The notes beneath the pieces were generated by a model, which saw only the letters and a list, made by a program, of their open reading frames with translations, was not told the DNA's origin and ran no database searches. Below, one piece after another: positions 55,539-64,000 of a DNA stretch of 64,000 bases. Every line of letters starts with the position of its first letter. The stretch's first letter is position 1. The translations under genes and the position numbers were made by a program. The stretch is from Pseudomonadota bacterium (GTDB taxonomy: Bacteria > Pseudomonadota > Alphaproteobacteria > UBA828): contig JAQBTG010000008.1 in the NCBI GenBank assembly GCA_027624955.1, positions 1-64,000 of the forward strand. The letters are read 5' to 3'.

Positions 55539-56271
55539 GACTTCTGTGCCAATGGCACGACGCTGGGTGATTTTTGTTGCCATCCCCGGCGTGTTGATTT
55601 TATTGGCGCTCGGCTCTTGGCAGGTGCAGCGCCTCATGTGGAAGAACGAGGCCAACGAATTCCGCCACATTCGCGCAAGTTCTGAGGCCGTGGCGCTACC
55701 CGAAATGGTAGCGGATGCGGCTGCCATGTTGTATCGCCCGGTATGGCTGGAAGGCCGTTTTCTGCATCAGCAGGAAATGTTTCTGGCGGCGCGCTCTTAC
55801 AACTCAAACACCGGCTACCATGTCATCACGCCGTTCGAAAGAAGCGATGGTGGCTTCGTTCTGGTTAATCGTGGCTGGGTCCCGCTAGACCGCAAGGACC
55901 CGGCAACACGCATCGCAGCTCAAATAGACGGCATGGTGCGTATTGAGGGGCTGCTAACCGGCGGCAATATTCCCGGCTGGATGACCCCTGACAACGTGCC
56001 GGAAGAGAATTTCTGGTATTGGATCGACCTGCCGTCGCTGTACGGCCATGTCGGCCTTGAGCCGCGCGACTATCTCATTGATGCCAGCGCGGCGGCCAAT
56101 CCGGGTGGCTACCCGATCGGTGGCCAGACCAGAACTGAGCTGCGCAACGAACACCTGCAATATGTTGTCATTTGGTATGCGCTTGCCGTCTGCCTTTGTG
56201 TGATCACCTTTCTGATGTTACGAAATGCGCGCCGCCGGGCGCGTCACAGCGCCGTGGAAAAAGCCTCTTGA
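55522..56271 (+). CDS. SURF1 family cytochrome oxidase assembly protein
   Basis: Helps insert heme A into subunit I. The 249-residue protein has the family topology: a transmembrane helix at each end (VIFVAIPGVLILLALGSW and YVVIWYALAVCLCVITFLML) with a periplasmic loop between. Conserved blocks are LGSWQVQRLMWK, RPVWLEGRF and VNRGWVPLDR. The start is uncertain: TTG 55522, GTG 55546 and ATG 55552 are in frame. Its stop overlaps the TTG of the carboxypeptidase gene. Confidence 0.93.
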   Translation: MTTRDETSVPMARRWVIFVAIPGVLILLALGSWQVQRLMWKNEANEFRHIRASSEAVALPEMVADAAAMLYRPVWLEGRFLHQQEMFLAARSYNSNTGYHVITPFERSDGGFVLVNRGWVPLDRKDPATRIAAQIDGMVRIEGLLTGGNIPGWMTPDNVPEENFWYWIDLPSLYGHVGLEPRDYLIDASAAANPGGYPIGGQTRTELRNEHLQYVVIWYALAVCLCVITFLMLRNARRRARHSAVEKAS

Positions 56272-57770
56272 GCGCTTACGAACAGCTTGAGCAGCGCTTC
56301 CAGCGTATGTCGAATTTGGGCGGCGCGGCGGCTGTGCTGCAATGGGATTGGGCGACGATCATGCCGGCGGGCGGTGCCGAGGCGCGCGCCGCGCAGCTTT
56401 CAGAGCTCGATGTTATCCGTCACGAATTGATGACCGATCCAAAACTAGGCGATTTGCTCGGCGCGGCGGAGTTAGCGCGCGCCGACCTGGGCCCTTGGCA
56501 GGACGCCAATCTCTCCGAAATGCGCCATCGCTGGGCCCATGCCAATGCGCTGCCGGCAGATTTGGTGGCGGCGTCCAGCACTGCGGCCTCAACTTGCGAA
56601 CTTGTGTGGCGCGAGGCCCGTGCGTCGAACGATTTCCCGGCCTTTCAGAAAGCTTTTGAGCCGCTCCTCGGCTTGATCCGGGAAAAGGCTGAGGCCAAAG
56701 CGGCGGCGCTCGGTCTTGCCCCCTACGATGCCCTGATCGACGGCTATGATCCGGGTTTCGCATGCGCGGAGATTGACGTCATTTTTGATGATCTGGCGGG
56801 TTTTTTGCCCGCCTTTCTGGCCCAGGTCTTGGACAAGCAGGCGCATGAAACAGCGCCGCTCCGTCCCACCGGCCCGTTTGCCGTTGCACAGCAACGTGCA
56901 CTCTCCCGGACTCTTATGGAGCGCATCGGATTCGATTTTGGCCATGGCAGGTTGGACGAAAGCCATCATCCCTTTTGTGGCGGCGTTGCGGAAGATGTCC
57001 GCATCACCACGCGCTATGACGAACTCGATTTTACATCTTCGCTGATGGGCGTGTTGCATGAAACCGGCCACGCGCTTTATGAGCGTGGGTTGCCGGCAGA
57101 GTGGCGGACGCAGCCGGTCGGGGAATCGCGCAGCATGAGCCTGCACGAGAGCCAATCCCTGCTAATGGAGATGCAAGTTTGCCGCGGCGGCGAGTTTATC
57201 GGTTTTGCCGCGCCGCTGATGCGCGAGGCCTTCGCTGCGAACGGGTCTGAGGCCGACCCCGCATTCGCACCCGACAATCTGCAACGAATGGCGCTCATCG
57301 TGGCGCCTGATTTTATTCGGGTCGACGCCGATGAGGTCACCTATCCGGCGCACATCATGCTGCGCTACCGCCTCGAGAAAGCAATGATAGCAGGCGATCT
57401 TCAGGCGACCGACCTGCCCGACGCCTGGCGCGAGGGCATGCGGGAATTTCTCGGTTTGACGCCGCGCAACGACGGTGAAGGCTGTCTCCAAGACATCCAT
57501 TGGGCTGGGGGTGATATCGGTTATTTTCCGAGCTATACCTTGGGTGCTTTGATCGCGGCCCAGCTTTTCGAAAGCGCCTGCCACGGTATCGCAGGCCTAC
57601 GATCAGGGCTTGCCGCGGGCGAATTTGCTGATTTGTTGACCTGGCTGCGCGGCGCCGTTCACAGTCAGGCATCGCGCTATTCCAGCCATGAACTTATAGA
57701 ACGCGCGACCGGCCGCCCGCTCAGCACCGATGCCTTTAAGGCTCATCTACAGGCGCGTTATCTTGGCTGA
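56268..57770 (+). CDS. M32 family carboxypeptidase
   Basis: A 500-residue zinc carboxypeptidase, thermostable carboxypeptidase 1 type, predicted cytoplasmic. The zinc motif HExxH appears as HETGH in GVLHETGHALYERGLP, with the downstream Glu in LHESQSLLMEMQ. Typical blocks DVRITTRYDELDF and HWAGGDIGYFPSYTLG are present. TTG 56268 is chosen because it gives a TTGA overlap with surf1 and the family-like opening SAYEQLEQRF. It is an unusual neighbour in a cox-thrC operon. Confidence 0.93.
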   Translation: MSAYEQLEQRFQRMSNLGGAAAVLQWDWATIMPAGGAEARAAQLSELDVIRHELMTDPKLGDLLGAAELARADLGPWQDANLSEMRHRWAHANALPADLVAASSTAASTCELVWREARASNDFPAFQKAFEPLLGLIREKAEAKAAALGLAPYDALIDGYDPGFACAEIDVIFDDLAGFLPAFLAQVLDKQAHETAPLRPTGPFAVAQQRALSRTLMERIGFDFGHGRLDESHHPFCGGVAEDVRITTRYDELDFTSSLMGVLHETGHALYERGLPAEWRTQPVGESRSMSLHESQSLLMEMQVCRGGEFIGFAAPLMREAFAANGSEADPAFAPDNLQRMALIVAPDFIRVDADEVTYPAHIMLRYRLEKAMIAGDLQATDLPDAWREGMREFLGLTPRNDGEGCLQDIHWAGGDIGYFPSYTLGALIAAQLFESACHGIAGLRSGLAAGEFADLLTWLRGAVHSQASRYSSHELIERATGRPLSTDAFKAHLQARYLG

Positions 57771-57845
57771 TGACTGCCGCTTGCGCTCGGCCATGTGCGG
57801 CGTACAGTCTGGCATCAATTTGATCATGCCCGTGAGATATCGCCC

Positions 57846-59282
57846 ATGCGTTATGTGAGCACGCGCGGCGAAGGCGGTGCTGGGGTGTCGTTTGAAGATG
57901 TGCTGCTCGTCGGCCTTGCGCGCGACGGCGGATTGTTTGTTCCAAAAAGCTGGCCAGCGCCATTTTCAAGCGGCGAACTTGATGAGCTCGCCGCACTCGA
58001 TTATGCCGATCTCGCGGCCCGATTGACGCGACCCTTTGTGGGAGACGCGGTGGAACCTGCGGCGCTCGAAATTATTGCTCGAGAAAGCTATGCGGCATTT
58101 GATCATCCGGCGACGGCGCCCCTTCGCCAACTCGGTAACGGCCTCTGGCTGATGGAGTTGTTCCACGGGCCGACATTGTCGTTTAAGGACTATGCTCTGC
58201 AATTTCTTGGTCGCCTGTTTGATCACGTCGTGGCGCGGCGCGGACAACGGTTGACCATTCTCGGCGCGACGTCCGGCGATACTGGGTCCGCCGCGATCGA
58301 AGCGTGTCGTGGGCGTGACTCTCTCTCCATTATTATTCTGCATCCGCATGGCCGTGTGTCGGAAGTGCAACGCCGGCAGATGACCACCGTCGATTCTCCA
58401 AACGTGCACAATGTTGCCATCGAGGGGACGTTCGACGACTGCCAGGCCCTGGTAAAAGCAATGTTCACCGATCTGCCGCTCCGCGACTCGCTCAATCTGG
58501 CCGCGATAAATTCGATCAATTGGGCACGAATCATGGCGCAAACCATTTATTACGCCTATGCCGCTCTCGCCTTGGGTTCGCCGGCGCGCCCCGTTTCGTT
58601 TGCCGTGCCAACGGGAAATTTCGGTAATGTTTATTCTGGCTACGTTGCTGCCCGGCTCGGCCTACCTATCCAAAATCTGCTCGTGGCGACAAACGCCAAT
58701 GATATTTTAGCGCGATTTTTTGCCGGCGCCGGGTATCGAAAAAGTGAGGTCATCCCGAGCATAAGCCCGAGTATGGATATCCAAGTGGCGAGCAACTTCG
58801 AGCGCCTGTTGTTTGAACTCCAGGGCCGAAACGGAACCGAGGTCCGGGCTTTGATCGAAAGCCTGGACTCGGATAGCGGCTTCGATGTGGCGCCAGAAAA
58901 ACTCCAAGACGCCCACCGCCTGTTTTCTGCCCGTCGGGTAGACGATGCGCGCGCGCTTCAATGCATGGCAGAAACTTGGCGGAATTGCGGCATGTTGATT
59001 GATCCGCACAGTGCGGCCGGCCTGGCCGCCGCAATGGATGCTGCAGAAGAGCGTGAAGGTAAAGGCGGCCAATCCGCGACGATTTGTCTTGCGACCGCAC
59101 ATCCGGCTAAATTCCCCGATGCGGTTGAGCAGGCGACTGGTGTCCGCCCGGCGTTGCCGGCGGCGTTGACCGATTTGCTCCGGCGTCCGGAGCAGGTGAC
59201 GCAACTGCCAAATGATTTGGCCGCGGTGAAAGCATATGTCCGTGCTACAGCAGCGGGCCAACATGAAGGGAACGTTGCGTGA
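57846..59282 (+). CDS. thrC: Threonine synthase
   Basis: Makes threonine from O-phosphohomoserine with PLP. The 478-residue protein shows the Schiff-base Lys in GPTLSFKDYALQFLG, GATSGDTGSAAIEA and PTGNFGNVYSGY phosphate-binding loops. It is of the long bacterial/fungal type. Homoserine kinase (thrB), the preceding step, is also in this window. It is followed by an M16 protease gene with a GTGA overlap, the usual alphaproteobacterial order. Confidence 0.96.
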   Translation: MRYVSTRGEGGAGVSFEDVLLVGLARDGGLFVPKSWPAPFSSGELDELAALDYADLAARLTRPFVGDAVEPAALEIIARESYAAFDHPATAPLRQLGNGLWLMELFHGPTLSFKDYALQFLGRLFDHVVARRGQRLTILGATSGDTGSAAIEACRGRDSLSIIILHPHGRVSEVQRRQMTTVDSPNVHNVAIEGTFDDCQALVKAMFTDLPLRDSLNLAAINSINWARIMAQTIYYAYAALALGSPARPVSFAVPTGNFGNVYSGYVAARLGLPIQNLLVATNANDILARFFAGAGYRKSEVIPSISPSMDIQVASNFERLLFELQGRNGTEVRALIESLDSDSGFDVAPEKLQDAHRLFSARRVDDARALQCMAETWRNCGMLIDPHSAAGLAAAMDAAEEREGKGGQSATICLATAHPAKFPDAVEQATGVRPALPAALTDLLRRPEQVTQLPNDLAAVKAYVRATAAGQHEGNVA

Positions 59283-60538
59283 CGACACAAATTTCAACCC
59301 TGGCAAACGGCTTGCGCGTGGTGAGTGAGGAAATGCCGCATATTGAGACGGCATCCATTGGCGTTTGGGTCGATGTCGGCGCGCGTTACGAAAGCGCTGA
59401 CATAAACGGCGTGTCTCATCTGCTGGAGCATATGGCTTTCAAAGGCACGAAGCGCCGCAGTGCTTTGGCCATTGCTGAGGAGATCGAGGCGGTTGGTGGC
59501 CACGTCAACGCCTATACCTCGCGTGAGCAGACCGCCTATTACGCCAAGGTGATGAAGGAAGATACCGCGCTCGCGGTCGATATTTTGGCCGATATTCTTC
59601 AGCACTCGACGTTTGCGGAAGACGAATTGGCGCGTGAACGCGAGGTGGTTATTCAGGAAATCGCCCAAGCCCATGATACGCCCGATGATGTCGTCTTCGA
59701 TCAATTTCAAGAAATAATTTATCCGGACCAACCGCTCGGGCGCACCATTCTCGGTCCGGCTGCGCAGGTCGAGAACTATTCGCGCGATGTCCTGGCCGAT
59801 TATATGGGCCGGCACTATAACGCTCAGCGCATGGTCGTCGTCGGCGCCGGGCGGCTCGAACATGACGTGTTGGTGGAAATGGCGGGAAACGCTTTTATCG
59901 ACCTGCCGACGGCCGGATCGACCGACGATCTCACAGCCAAATATGAAGGCGGCGATGTACGAACAAGCCGGGAATTGGAGCAGGCCCATCTGGTGCTCGG
60001 CTTCGACGGGATCGCGTATGGCGATGCGGATTATTATACGGCTCAGTTGCTCTCAACTCTGTTGGGGGGCGGCATGTCGTCGCGCCTGTTCCAAGAAATT
60101 CGCGAACGGCGCGGGTTAGCCTACTCGGTCTTCAGCTTCGCTTCGTCCTATACGGATGGTGGCGTGTTCGGCGTTTATTGCGGCACTGGCCCCGATAAAC
60201 TGGCTGAGCTCACGCCGGTAATCTCCGATGAATTGCAGAAGGTGTGCGAAAAAGTGACATCGGAAGAAATCGACCGCGCCCGCGCTCAGCTGAAATCGGG
60301 TCTTCTCATGTCGCTCGAATCCAGCTCGTCGCGCTGCGAGCGCCTGGGGCGGCAAATGCTAATTTTTAACCGCTCCGTCCCAATCGAAGAAATGGTCGCG
60401 GAAATAGACGTAATCACCGCCGAGGATGTCGTGCGGGTAGCCGTGCGAATTTTTCGTGGCAGCCGGCCGAGCCTCGCAGCGCTCGGACCGGTTTCCGGTC
60501 TTGAAAGTTATGACCGAGTCGCGGAGCGATTTGCCTAA
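59279..60538 (+). CDS. M16 family processing peptidase (mitochondrial processing peptidase-like)
   Basis: A 419-residue predicted cytoplasmic M16 peptidase. The zinc motif is intact in HLLEHMAFKGT (H-x-x-E-H). Further blocks include VGGHVNAYTSREQTAYYAKVM and GGGMSSRLFQEIRERRGLAYSV. It is the close bacterial relative of the mitochondrial processing peptidase beta subunit. GTG 59279 overlaps the thrC stop. Unlike the M16 pair at 12-15 kb it has no signal peptide. Confidence 0.94.
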   Translation: MTTQISTLANGLRVVSEEMPHIETASIGVWVDVGARYESADINGVSHLLEHMAFKGTKRRSALAIAEEIEAVGGHVNAYTSREQTAYYAKVMKEDTALAVDILADILQHSTFAEDELAREREVVIQEIAQAHDTPDDVVFDQFQEIIYPDQPLGRTILGPAAQVENYSRDVLADYMGRHYNAQRMVVVGAGRLEHDVLVEMAGNAFIDLPTAGSTDDLTAKYEGGDVRTSRELEQAHLVLGFDGIAYGDADYYTAQLLSTLLGGGMSSRLFQEIRERRGLAYSVFSFASSYTDGGVFGVYCGTGPDKLAELTPVISDELQKVCEKVTSEEIDRARAQLKSGLLMSLESSSSRCERLGRQMLIFNRSVPIEEMVAEIDVITAEDVVRVAVRIFRGSRPSLAALGPVSGLESYDRVAERFA

Positions 60539-61131
60539 TGTCGGTTCTCCGGACAGCGCGCCCGGAGCGGGACGATTCCCATCTGCTCGGCCCAAACGTG
60601 CGGGTGCGCGCGCCCGAACAGCGCGATTGGCAGGCTTGGGCAGAGCTGCGCACCGCGTCGCGAGATTTTTTGGTGCCGTGGGAGCCGGCCTGGGCCAGCG
60701 ATTCACATAGCCGCGCCGCCTTTCGCCGCCGTTTGCGCCGTCAACAGCGCGATGCCAGTGACGATGTGTGCTATTCCTATTTTCTCATTCGCCGTTCCGA
60801 CGAGGCCCTGATGGGCGGCATCACCCTAAGCAGTATCCAGCGCGGTGTCGCTCAGAGTTGCAGTGTCGGGTACTGGATTGGCGAGCCCTACGCGCGCGAC
60901 GGCTATATGACCGAAGGCCTAAAATGTGTGCTCGGCCACTGTTTCTCCAGCCTCGGACTGCACCGCATTGACGCGGCCTGCATGCCGAACAACGATGCAA
61001 GCCAGGCCTTGTTGCGGCGCTGTGGCTTTCGCCGTGAGGGGTATGCGAGAAGATATCTGAAAATAAACGGTGCTTGGCGCGACCATTTGCTGTTCGCCGT
61101 GATCGACGAAGAGTGGCGCCGTCCTTTCTGA
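60538..61131 (+). CDS. GNAT family N-acetyltransferase (RimJ/RimL type)
   Basis: A 197-residue acetyl-CoA-dependent acetyltransferase. VRAPEQRDWQAWAELR near the start and SVGYWIGEPYARDGYMTEGL in the acetyl-CoA site, then LGLHRIDAACMPNNDAS and LRRCGFRREGYARRYLKING, match RimJ. RimJ acetylates the N-terminus of ribosomal protein S5; the target here is not proven. ATG overlaps the M16 stop as TAATG. Confidence 0.92.
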   Translation: MSVLRTARPERDDSHLLGPNVRVRAPEQRDWQAWAELRTASRDFLVPWEPAWASDSHSRAAFRRRLRRQQRDASDDVCYSYFLIRRSDEALMGGITLSSIQRGVAQSCSVGYWIGEPYARDGYMTEGLKCVLGHCFSSLGLHRIDAACMPNNDASQALLRRCGFRREGYARRYLKINGAWRDHLLFAVIDEEWRRPF

Positions 61132-61153
61132 GCGCCAGCACATGAAAGACTTC

Positions 61154-61720
61154 CTAGGCATGCCCCACTTCGGCGGAAAGATTGGATATATCTACACCCA
61201 ATCGCGCGACCGCCGTTTGCCATTTCATGTCATTTTGCAGGTGAAAAACGACTTCTTCATCGGCGGGAACGGTTAACCACCCATTATTCTGGATTTCTTC
61301 GTCGAGTTGACCGGGCGCCCAGCCCGCATAGCCGAGCGCCAACAGGCTGTCGCGCGGCCCATTGCCCTCCGCTAAGGCTTTCAAAACATCGACGGTCCCC
61401 GTCAGGGCGAACTCGTCATCGACCACCATGGTGGCGTCATGAAAATAATCAGACGAGTGCAGGACGAAGCCGCGTGCGGCCTCGACCGGTCCGCCGAAAT
61501 GTACGCGAATGCGCTCGTCAACATGGGACGTCTCAATTTCCAATTGCTCCAAAAGTTCCGAAAAACTCAAAGATTCTAGAGGCTTGTTGACAACGATTCC
61601 CATCGCGCCGTCTTCTGAATGGGCACATACGTAAATAACCGACCGCTCAAATCGCGGGTCTGGCATGGTCGGCATGGCCACGAGAAGTTGGCCCTCGAAA
61701 AAAAGCGATGGCACTTTCAT
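61154..61720 (-). CDS. YqgE/AlgH family protein
   Basis: A 188-residue conserved protein. Hallmarks are FFEGQLLVAMPTMPDPRFERSVIYVCAHSEDGAMGIVVNKPL and the later GGPVEAARGFVLHSSDY and GYAGWAPGQLDEEI. Function remains unclear in bacteria; some members affect transcription of alginate genes. It is convergent with the GNAT gene, 22 bases apart, and divergent from the peroxiredoxin gene. Confidence 0.93.
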   Translation of the reverse strand: MKVPSLFFEGQLLVAMPTMPDPRFERSVIYVCAHSEDGAMGIVVNKPLESLSFSELLEQLEIETSHVDERIRVHFGGPVEAARGFVLHSSDYFHDATMVVDDEFALTGTVDVLKALAEGNGPRDSLLALGYAGWAPGQLDEEIQNNGWLTVPADEEVVFHLQNDMKWQTAVARLGVDISNLSAEVGHA

Positions 61721-61798
61721 GCCAATATTCTCCAGCCCGGACCGGCCTGATAAAGCAACATCCGTCAGTGTCTCAATTCACTATATAAGTGACAATAG

Positions 61799-61812
61799 TT
61801 TCCTCGAGGAAA
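61799..61812. promoter_or_regulatory. Perfect 14-bp palindrome upstream of the peroxiredoxin gene
   Basis: TTTCCTCGAGGAAA is a perfect 14-base palindrome in the 248-base gap between yqgE and the peroxiredoxin gene, 157 bases before the latter's ATG and 79 before the yqgE start. It looks like a binding site for a dimeric regulator, but none can be named. Nothing else in this gap is clearly a feature beyond a CAGGGAG ribosome site for the peroxiredoxin. Confidence 0.4.
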
Positions 61813-61968
61813 TGCGTGTTTTTACCTCGTGGCAGACGTCTTTTGGTAATTGCCATCCAGCGTTTCGGCCAGCATATTAACGCCCTGCCGCGCTCGGGTA
61901 CTGAGCCGGCATAGCGGAAGCCGACATATTCCATATTCATGTTGTAACGTTTTGCAGGGAGCAAGAAG

Positions 61969-62454
61969 ATGACAATTAAAATCGGTGACAAGGTGCCTTC
62001 GGTAAACTTCAAGAAAATAACCGCGGATGGTCTTGTCGACGTTCCCAGCGACGACTATTTCAAGGGCCGGAAAGTGGCATTGTTTTCGGTCCCGGGCGCT
62101 TTCACACCGACCTGCTCGGCGAAACATGTGCCGAGTTATATCGGCAATGCGGATGCGCTCAAGGCCAAAGGGGTCAGCGCGGTTGCCTGCGTTTCGGTGA
62201 ATGACGCATTTGTCATGAAGGCCTGGGGCGAAGCACAGGGTGTTGGCGACGCGGTTGAAATGCTCGCCGACGGCAATGGCGAGTTCGCACGCGCCACCGG
62301 CCTTACTTTGGACGGTAGTGGCTTTGGGCTGGGTGAACGCTTGACGCGTTTTTCCATGATTGTCGATGATGGCAAGCTCAGTCAGCTAAATGTCGAGAGC
62401 AACCCTTCTGAAATGGATGTGAGCAGCGCTGAGCACATGCTGGGCCAACTCTGA
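61969..62454 (+). CDS. Peroxiredoxin, Prx5 subfamily
   Basis: Reduces hydrogen peroxide and organic peroxides. The 161-residue thioredoxin-fold protein carries the peroxidatic Cys49 in PGAFTPTCS. Another Cys lies in VACVSVND, which could be a resolving residue; atypical-2-Cys or 1-Cys action cannot be decided. RLTRFSMIVDDGKLSQL is typical of the family. A CAGGGAGCAAGAAG ribosome site precedes the ATG. Confidence 0.94.
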   Translation: MTIKIGDKVPSVNFKKITADGLVDVPSDDYFKGRKVALFSVPGAFTPTCSAKHVPSYIGNADALKAKGVSAVACVSVNDAFVMKAWGEAQGVGDAVEMLADGNGEFARATGLTLDGSGFGLGERLTRFSMIVDDGKLSQLNVESNPSEMDVSSAEHMLGQL

Positions 62455-62475
62455 TCTGACCAAGTTGGTGGTGCG

Positions 62476-62949
62476 TTAAATTTTTGCCGGCCCGGGAATG
62501 CCACGCCGCGCGAGTTCGTCGGCGCGCTCATTTTCCGGGTCACCGGCATGCCCTTTGACCCAGTGCCACGTCATGTCATGTTCGCCGACCTGCACATCGA
62601 GTAGTCGCCACAGATCCACGTTTTTTACCGGCTTTCTGCTGGCGGTGCGCCAACCCTTGGCTTTCCATCCGATGATCCACCGGGTTATGCCGTCCATCAC
62701 GTAGCGGCTGTCGGTAAATAGATCGACGGTGCTCCGCCGTTTGAGCGCTTCAAGTGCATGGATCGCTGCTTCGAGCTCCATGCGATTGTTGGTGGTGTCA
62801 GCTTGTCCGCCGCAGATTTCTCTGCGCTGGCCATTGTAGAGGAGGACTGCGCCCCAGCCTCCTGGCCCCGGATTTCCGCTACACGCGCCGTCAGTATAAA
62901 TTCGCACGCGCGTGCCGCCCTCACCGGAAGATTTGCCGTGCACCGTCAT
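62476..62949 (-). CDS. rnhA: Ribonuclease HI
   Basis: Cleaves RNA in RNA-DNA hybrids. The 157-residue protein contains all four active-site acids: Asp in [17 protein letters not shown], Glu in [14 protein letters not shown], Asp in [12 protein letters not shown] and Asp in [12 protein letters not shown], plus [11 protein letters not shown] 62949 gives an ATGA overlap with thrB; the longer open frame upstream lies in thrB. Confidence 0.97.
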   Translation of the reverse strand: MTVHGKSSGEGGTRVRIYTDGACSGNPGPGGWGAVLLYNGQRREICGGQADTTNNRMELEAAIHALEALKRRSTVDLFTDSRYVMDGITRWIIGWKAKGWRTASRKPVKNVDLWRLLDVQVGEHDMTWHWVKGHAGDPENERADELARRGIPGPAKI

Positions 62950-63908
62950 GTGATGCCGTAGGCGCCCGGCCCTGTGAGGCCCCGGTGAAAGCGCAGTTTC
63001 TTGACATACTCCATGGGGTCCTTGGGCTTGACCATGGCGCCATCGACTTGGTTGAGCCAGTCGTAAAGACGGGTAAGCAGAAAGCGTAAGGCGGCGCCGC
63101 GCGCCAGCAGGGGCAAGGCATCCAACTCTGCTGCGCTGCACGAACGAACTTTGCGATAGGCATTGGTCATGAGGCGGGCCTTGGTGACATTGAAGCTGGC
63201 GTCGGGTTCAAAGCACCAAGCGTTGAGGCAGACGGCCAAATCGTAGGCCAGGAAATCATTGCACGCGAAATAAAAATCGATCAAACCGGATAGCTTATCT
63301 TCGTCAAAAAATACGTTGTCCGGGAAAAGGTCAGCGTGAATGACCCCTTCCGGCAGATCACGCGGCCAGCGCGCCGCCAGTTCTTCCAGTTCCTCGGATA
63401 ATTCGGCGGAGAGGCCCGGCGCAACCTCGTCGGCGCGTGATTTCGAATGGGCGAACAGTGCACGCCAGCCGGCCACCGACAGCGCATTCTCGCGCCGCGC
63501 TGGATAATCGAGGCCGGCGACATGCATCTTTGCGAGCGCTTCTCCGAGCGGCCCGCAATGCGACGGCGCCGGCCGGAGCGGCCATACGCCTGAGAGAAAA
63601 CTAGTTATTGCTGCAGGTCGGCCACACAGCTCACGCAGTACCGCTCCGTCGCGACCATGAATTGGTGTCGGACAGGCCAGTCCTCGTCGCGCCAAATGCT
63701 CCATCAATCCGAGAAAATACGGCAGATCCTCTGGCGCTACTCGTTTCTCATAGAGCGTAAGGATGTACGGTCCCCGATCGGTCAGCAGAAAATAGTTCGA
63801 ATTCTCCACCCCTTCTGCGATCCCTTTGAATGAGACGGCCCGGCCGATATCGTAATCGGCGAGAAAGAGTGCGAGTTCCTGATCCGAAACAACGGTGTAG
63901 ACGGCCAT
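62946..63908 (-). CDS. thrB: Homoserine kinase (aminoglycoside-phosphotransferase fold)
   Basis: Phosphorylates homoserine for threonine synthesis. The 320-residue protein is of the APH-like ThrB type found in alpha- and some other proteobacteria. It has [15 protein letters not shown] near the start, the catalytic loop HADLFPDN and the Mg-binding IDFYFACND. It overlaps rnhA as ATGA. Threonine synthase lies 4 kb away on the opposite strand. Confidence 0.95.
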   Translation of the reverse strand: MAVYTVVSDQELALFLADYDIGRAVSFKGIAEGVENSNYFLLTDRGPYILTLYEKRVAPEDLPYFLGLMEHLARRGLACPTPIHGRDGAVLRELCGRPAAITSFLSGVWPLRPAPSHCGPLGEALAKMHVAGLDYPARRENALSVAGWRALFAHSKSRADEVAPGLSAELSEELEELAARWPRDLPEGVIHADLFPDNVFFDEDKLSGLIDFYFACNDFLAYDLAVCLNAWCFEPDASFNVTKARLMTNAYRKVRSCSAAELDALPLLARGAALRFLLTRLYDWLNQVDGAMVKPKDPMEYVKKLRFHRGLTGPGAYGIT

Positions 63909-64000
63909 GGGTGGTTCTTAATGATTGTTTGATGTTCGCCGAACGGCATAACGCGCCGCGTGGCGTCGTGCAAGCGCCGCTATCTTAGAGTGCTTTGCAC
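63909..64000 (-). other. Region upstream of thrB; no gene supported
   Basis: The final 92 bases precede the thrB start and run to the window edge. They contain TTTGATG/AATGATT-like A/T-rich sequence suitable for a promoter or short gap. In many alphaproteobacteria ispH lies upstream of thrB, but nothing here shows it. Confidence 0.3.

Noticed and set aside
63937-64000. GTGCAA...TTGCAC inverted repeat at the right edge
   Set aside because: Six-base arms 20 bases apart at the window end are not enough for a terminator or operator.
1-64000. tRNA, rRNA, CRISPR, insertion sequence or prophage features
   Set aside because: The intergenic gaps are short and none shows cloverleaf arms, repeat-spacer arrays, transposase genes or terminal inverted repeats.

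Overview
This window looks like a piece of an alphaproteobacterial chromosome, probably of a Rhodospirillales-like lineage. That is inferred from gene order and protein families, since there is no rRNA in the window. The supporting blocks are ribF-ileS-lspA, coxB-coxA-ctaB-(small ORF)-ctaG-coxC-DUF983-surf1, a kinase-type thrB followed by rnhA, rsmD beside a RluB-type pseudouridine synthase, an msbA-acyltransferase-waaA-lpxK-lpxL lipid A block, plant-type gshA, and MutL with its own endonuclease motif. DNA is GC-rich, genes are tightly packed, many pairs overlap by ATGA, GTGA or TTGA, and several convergent pairs share or abut their stop codons. I found no tRNA, rRNA, CRISPR array, insertion sequence or prophage. 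Nearly everything is core or near-core metabolism.

Layout. Positions 1-1016: a Crp/Fnr regulator reading leftward, then a perfect CRP-type operator placed to activate a leftward gene that runs off the left edge and looks frameshifted. Positions 1198-7145: a degradative or accessory set with an acyl-CoA ligase, RidA, a beta-lactamase-fold serine hydrolase overlapping an amidase, a small ABM monooxygenase and a MaoC hydratase. Positions 7232-18079: ribF, ileS, lspA, a DUF3035 lipoprotein, an active/inactive M16 peptidase pair, pgi and mutL on the plus strand. Positions 18062-22809: rsmD, a pseudouridine synthase, a class I glutamine amidotransferase, tadA, an amidohydrolase and purD. Positions 22869-25189: xseA and an M23 peptidase.

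Positions 25191-33144: the outer-membrane lipid operon, transcribed leftward, with an IMPase-family phosphatase and pmbA upstream. Positions 33264-43821: a ubiD, TPR-sulfotransferase and SDR operon, two poorly known genes (one with a GGCT-like motif), ubiA, rsmE, gshA, an aminotransferase and a LysR regulator. Positions 43946-46489: wrbA, a frameshifted pirin and a glutathionyl-hydroquinone reductase, divergent from the LysR gene; this looks like a quinone-stress module. Positions 46634-49543: an EF-hand protein, a Gfo/Idh/MocA oxidoreductase and tldD. Positions 49972-61131: the aa3-type cytochrome oxidase operon with its assembly factors, followed by M32 carboxypeptidase, thrC, an M16 protease and a GNAT acetyltransferase. 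Positions 61154-63908: yqgE, a Prx5 peroxiredoxin, rnhA and thrB.

Functional themes are the respiratory chain (ubiquinone prenylation by UbiA, a UbiD-family decarboxylase, heme O synthase and cytochrome oxidase), envelope construction (MsbA, WaaA, LpxK, LpxL, LspA) and protection from quinones and peroxides (WrbA, pirin, hydroquinone reductase, GshA, Prx5). No clearly new multigene defence or mobile system is visible. The most interesting leads are the CRP operator geometry at the left edge, the LysR-wrbA-pirin-hydroquinone reductase module, a perfect double hairpin after coxC, a perfect palindrome before the peroxiredoxin gene, and the unexplained genes around ubiD.
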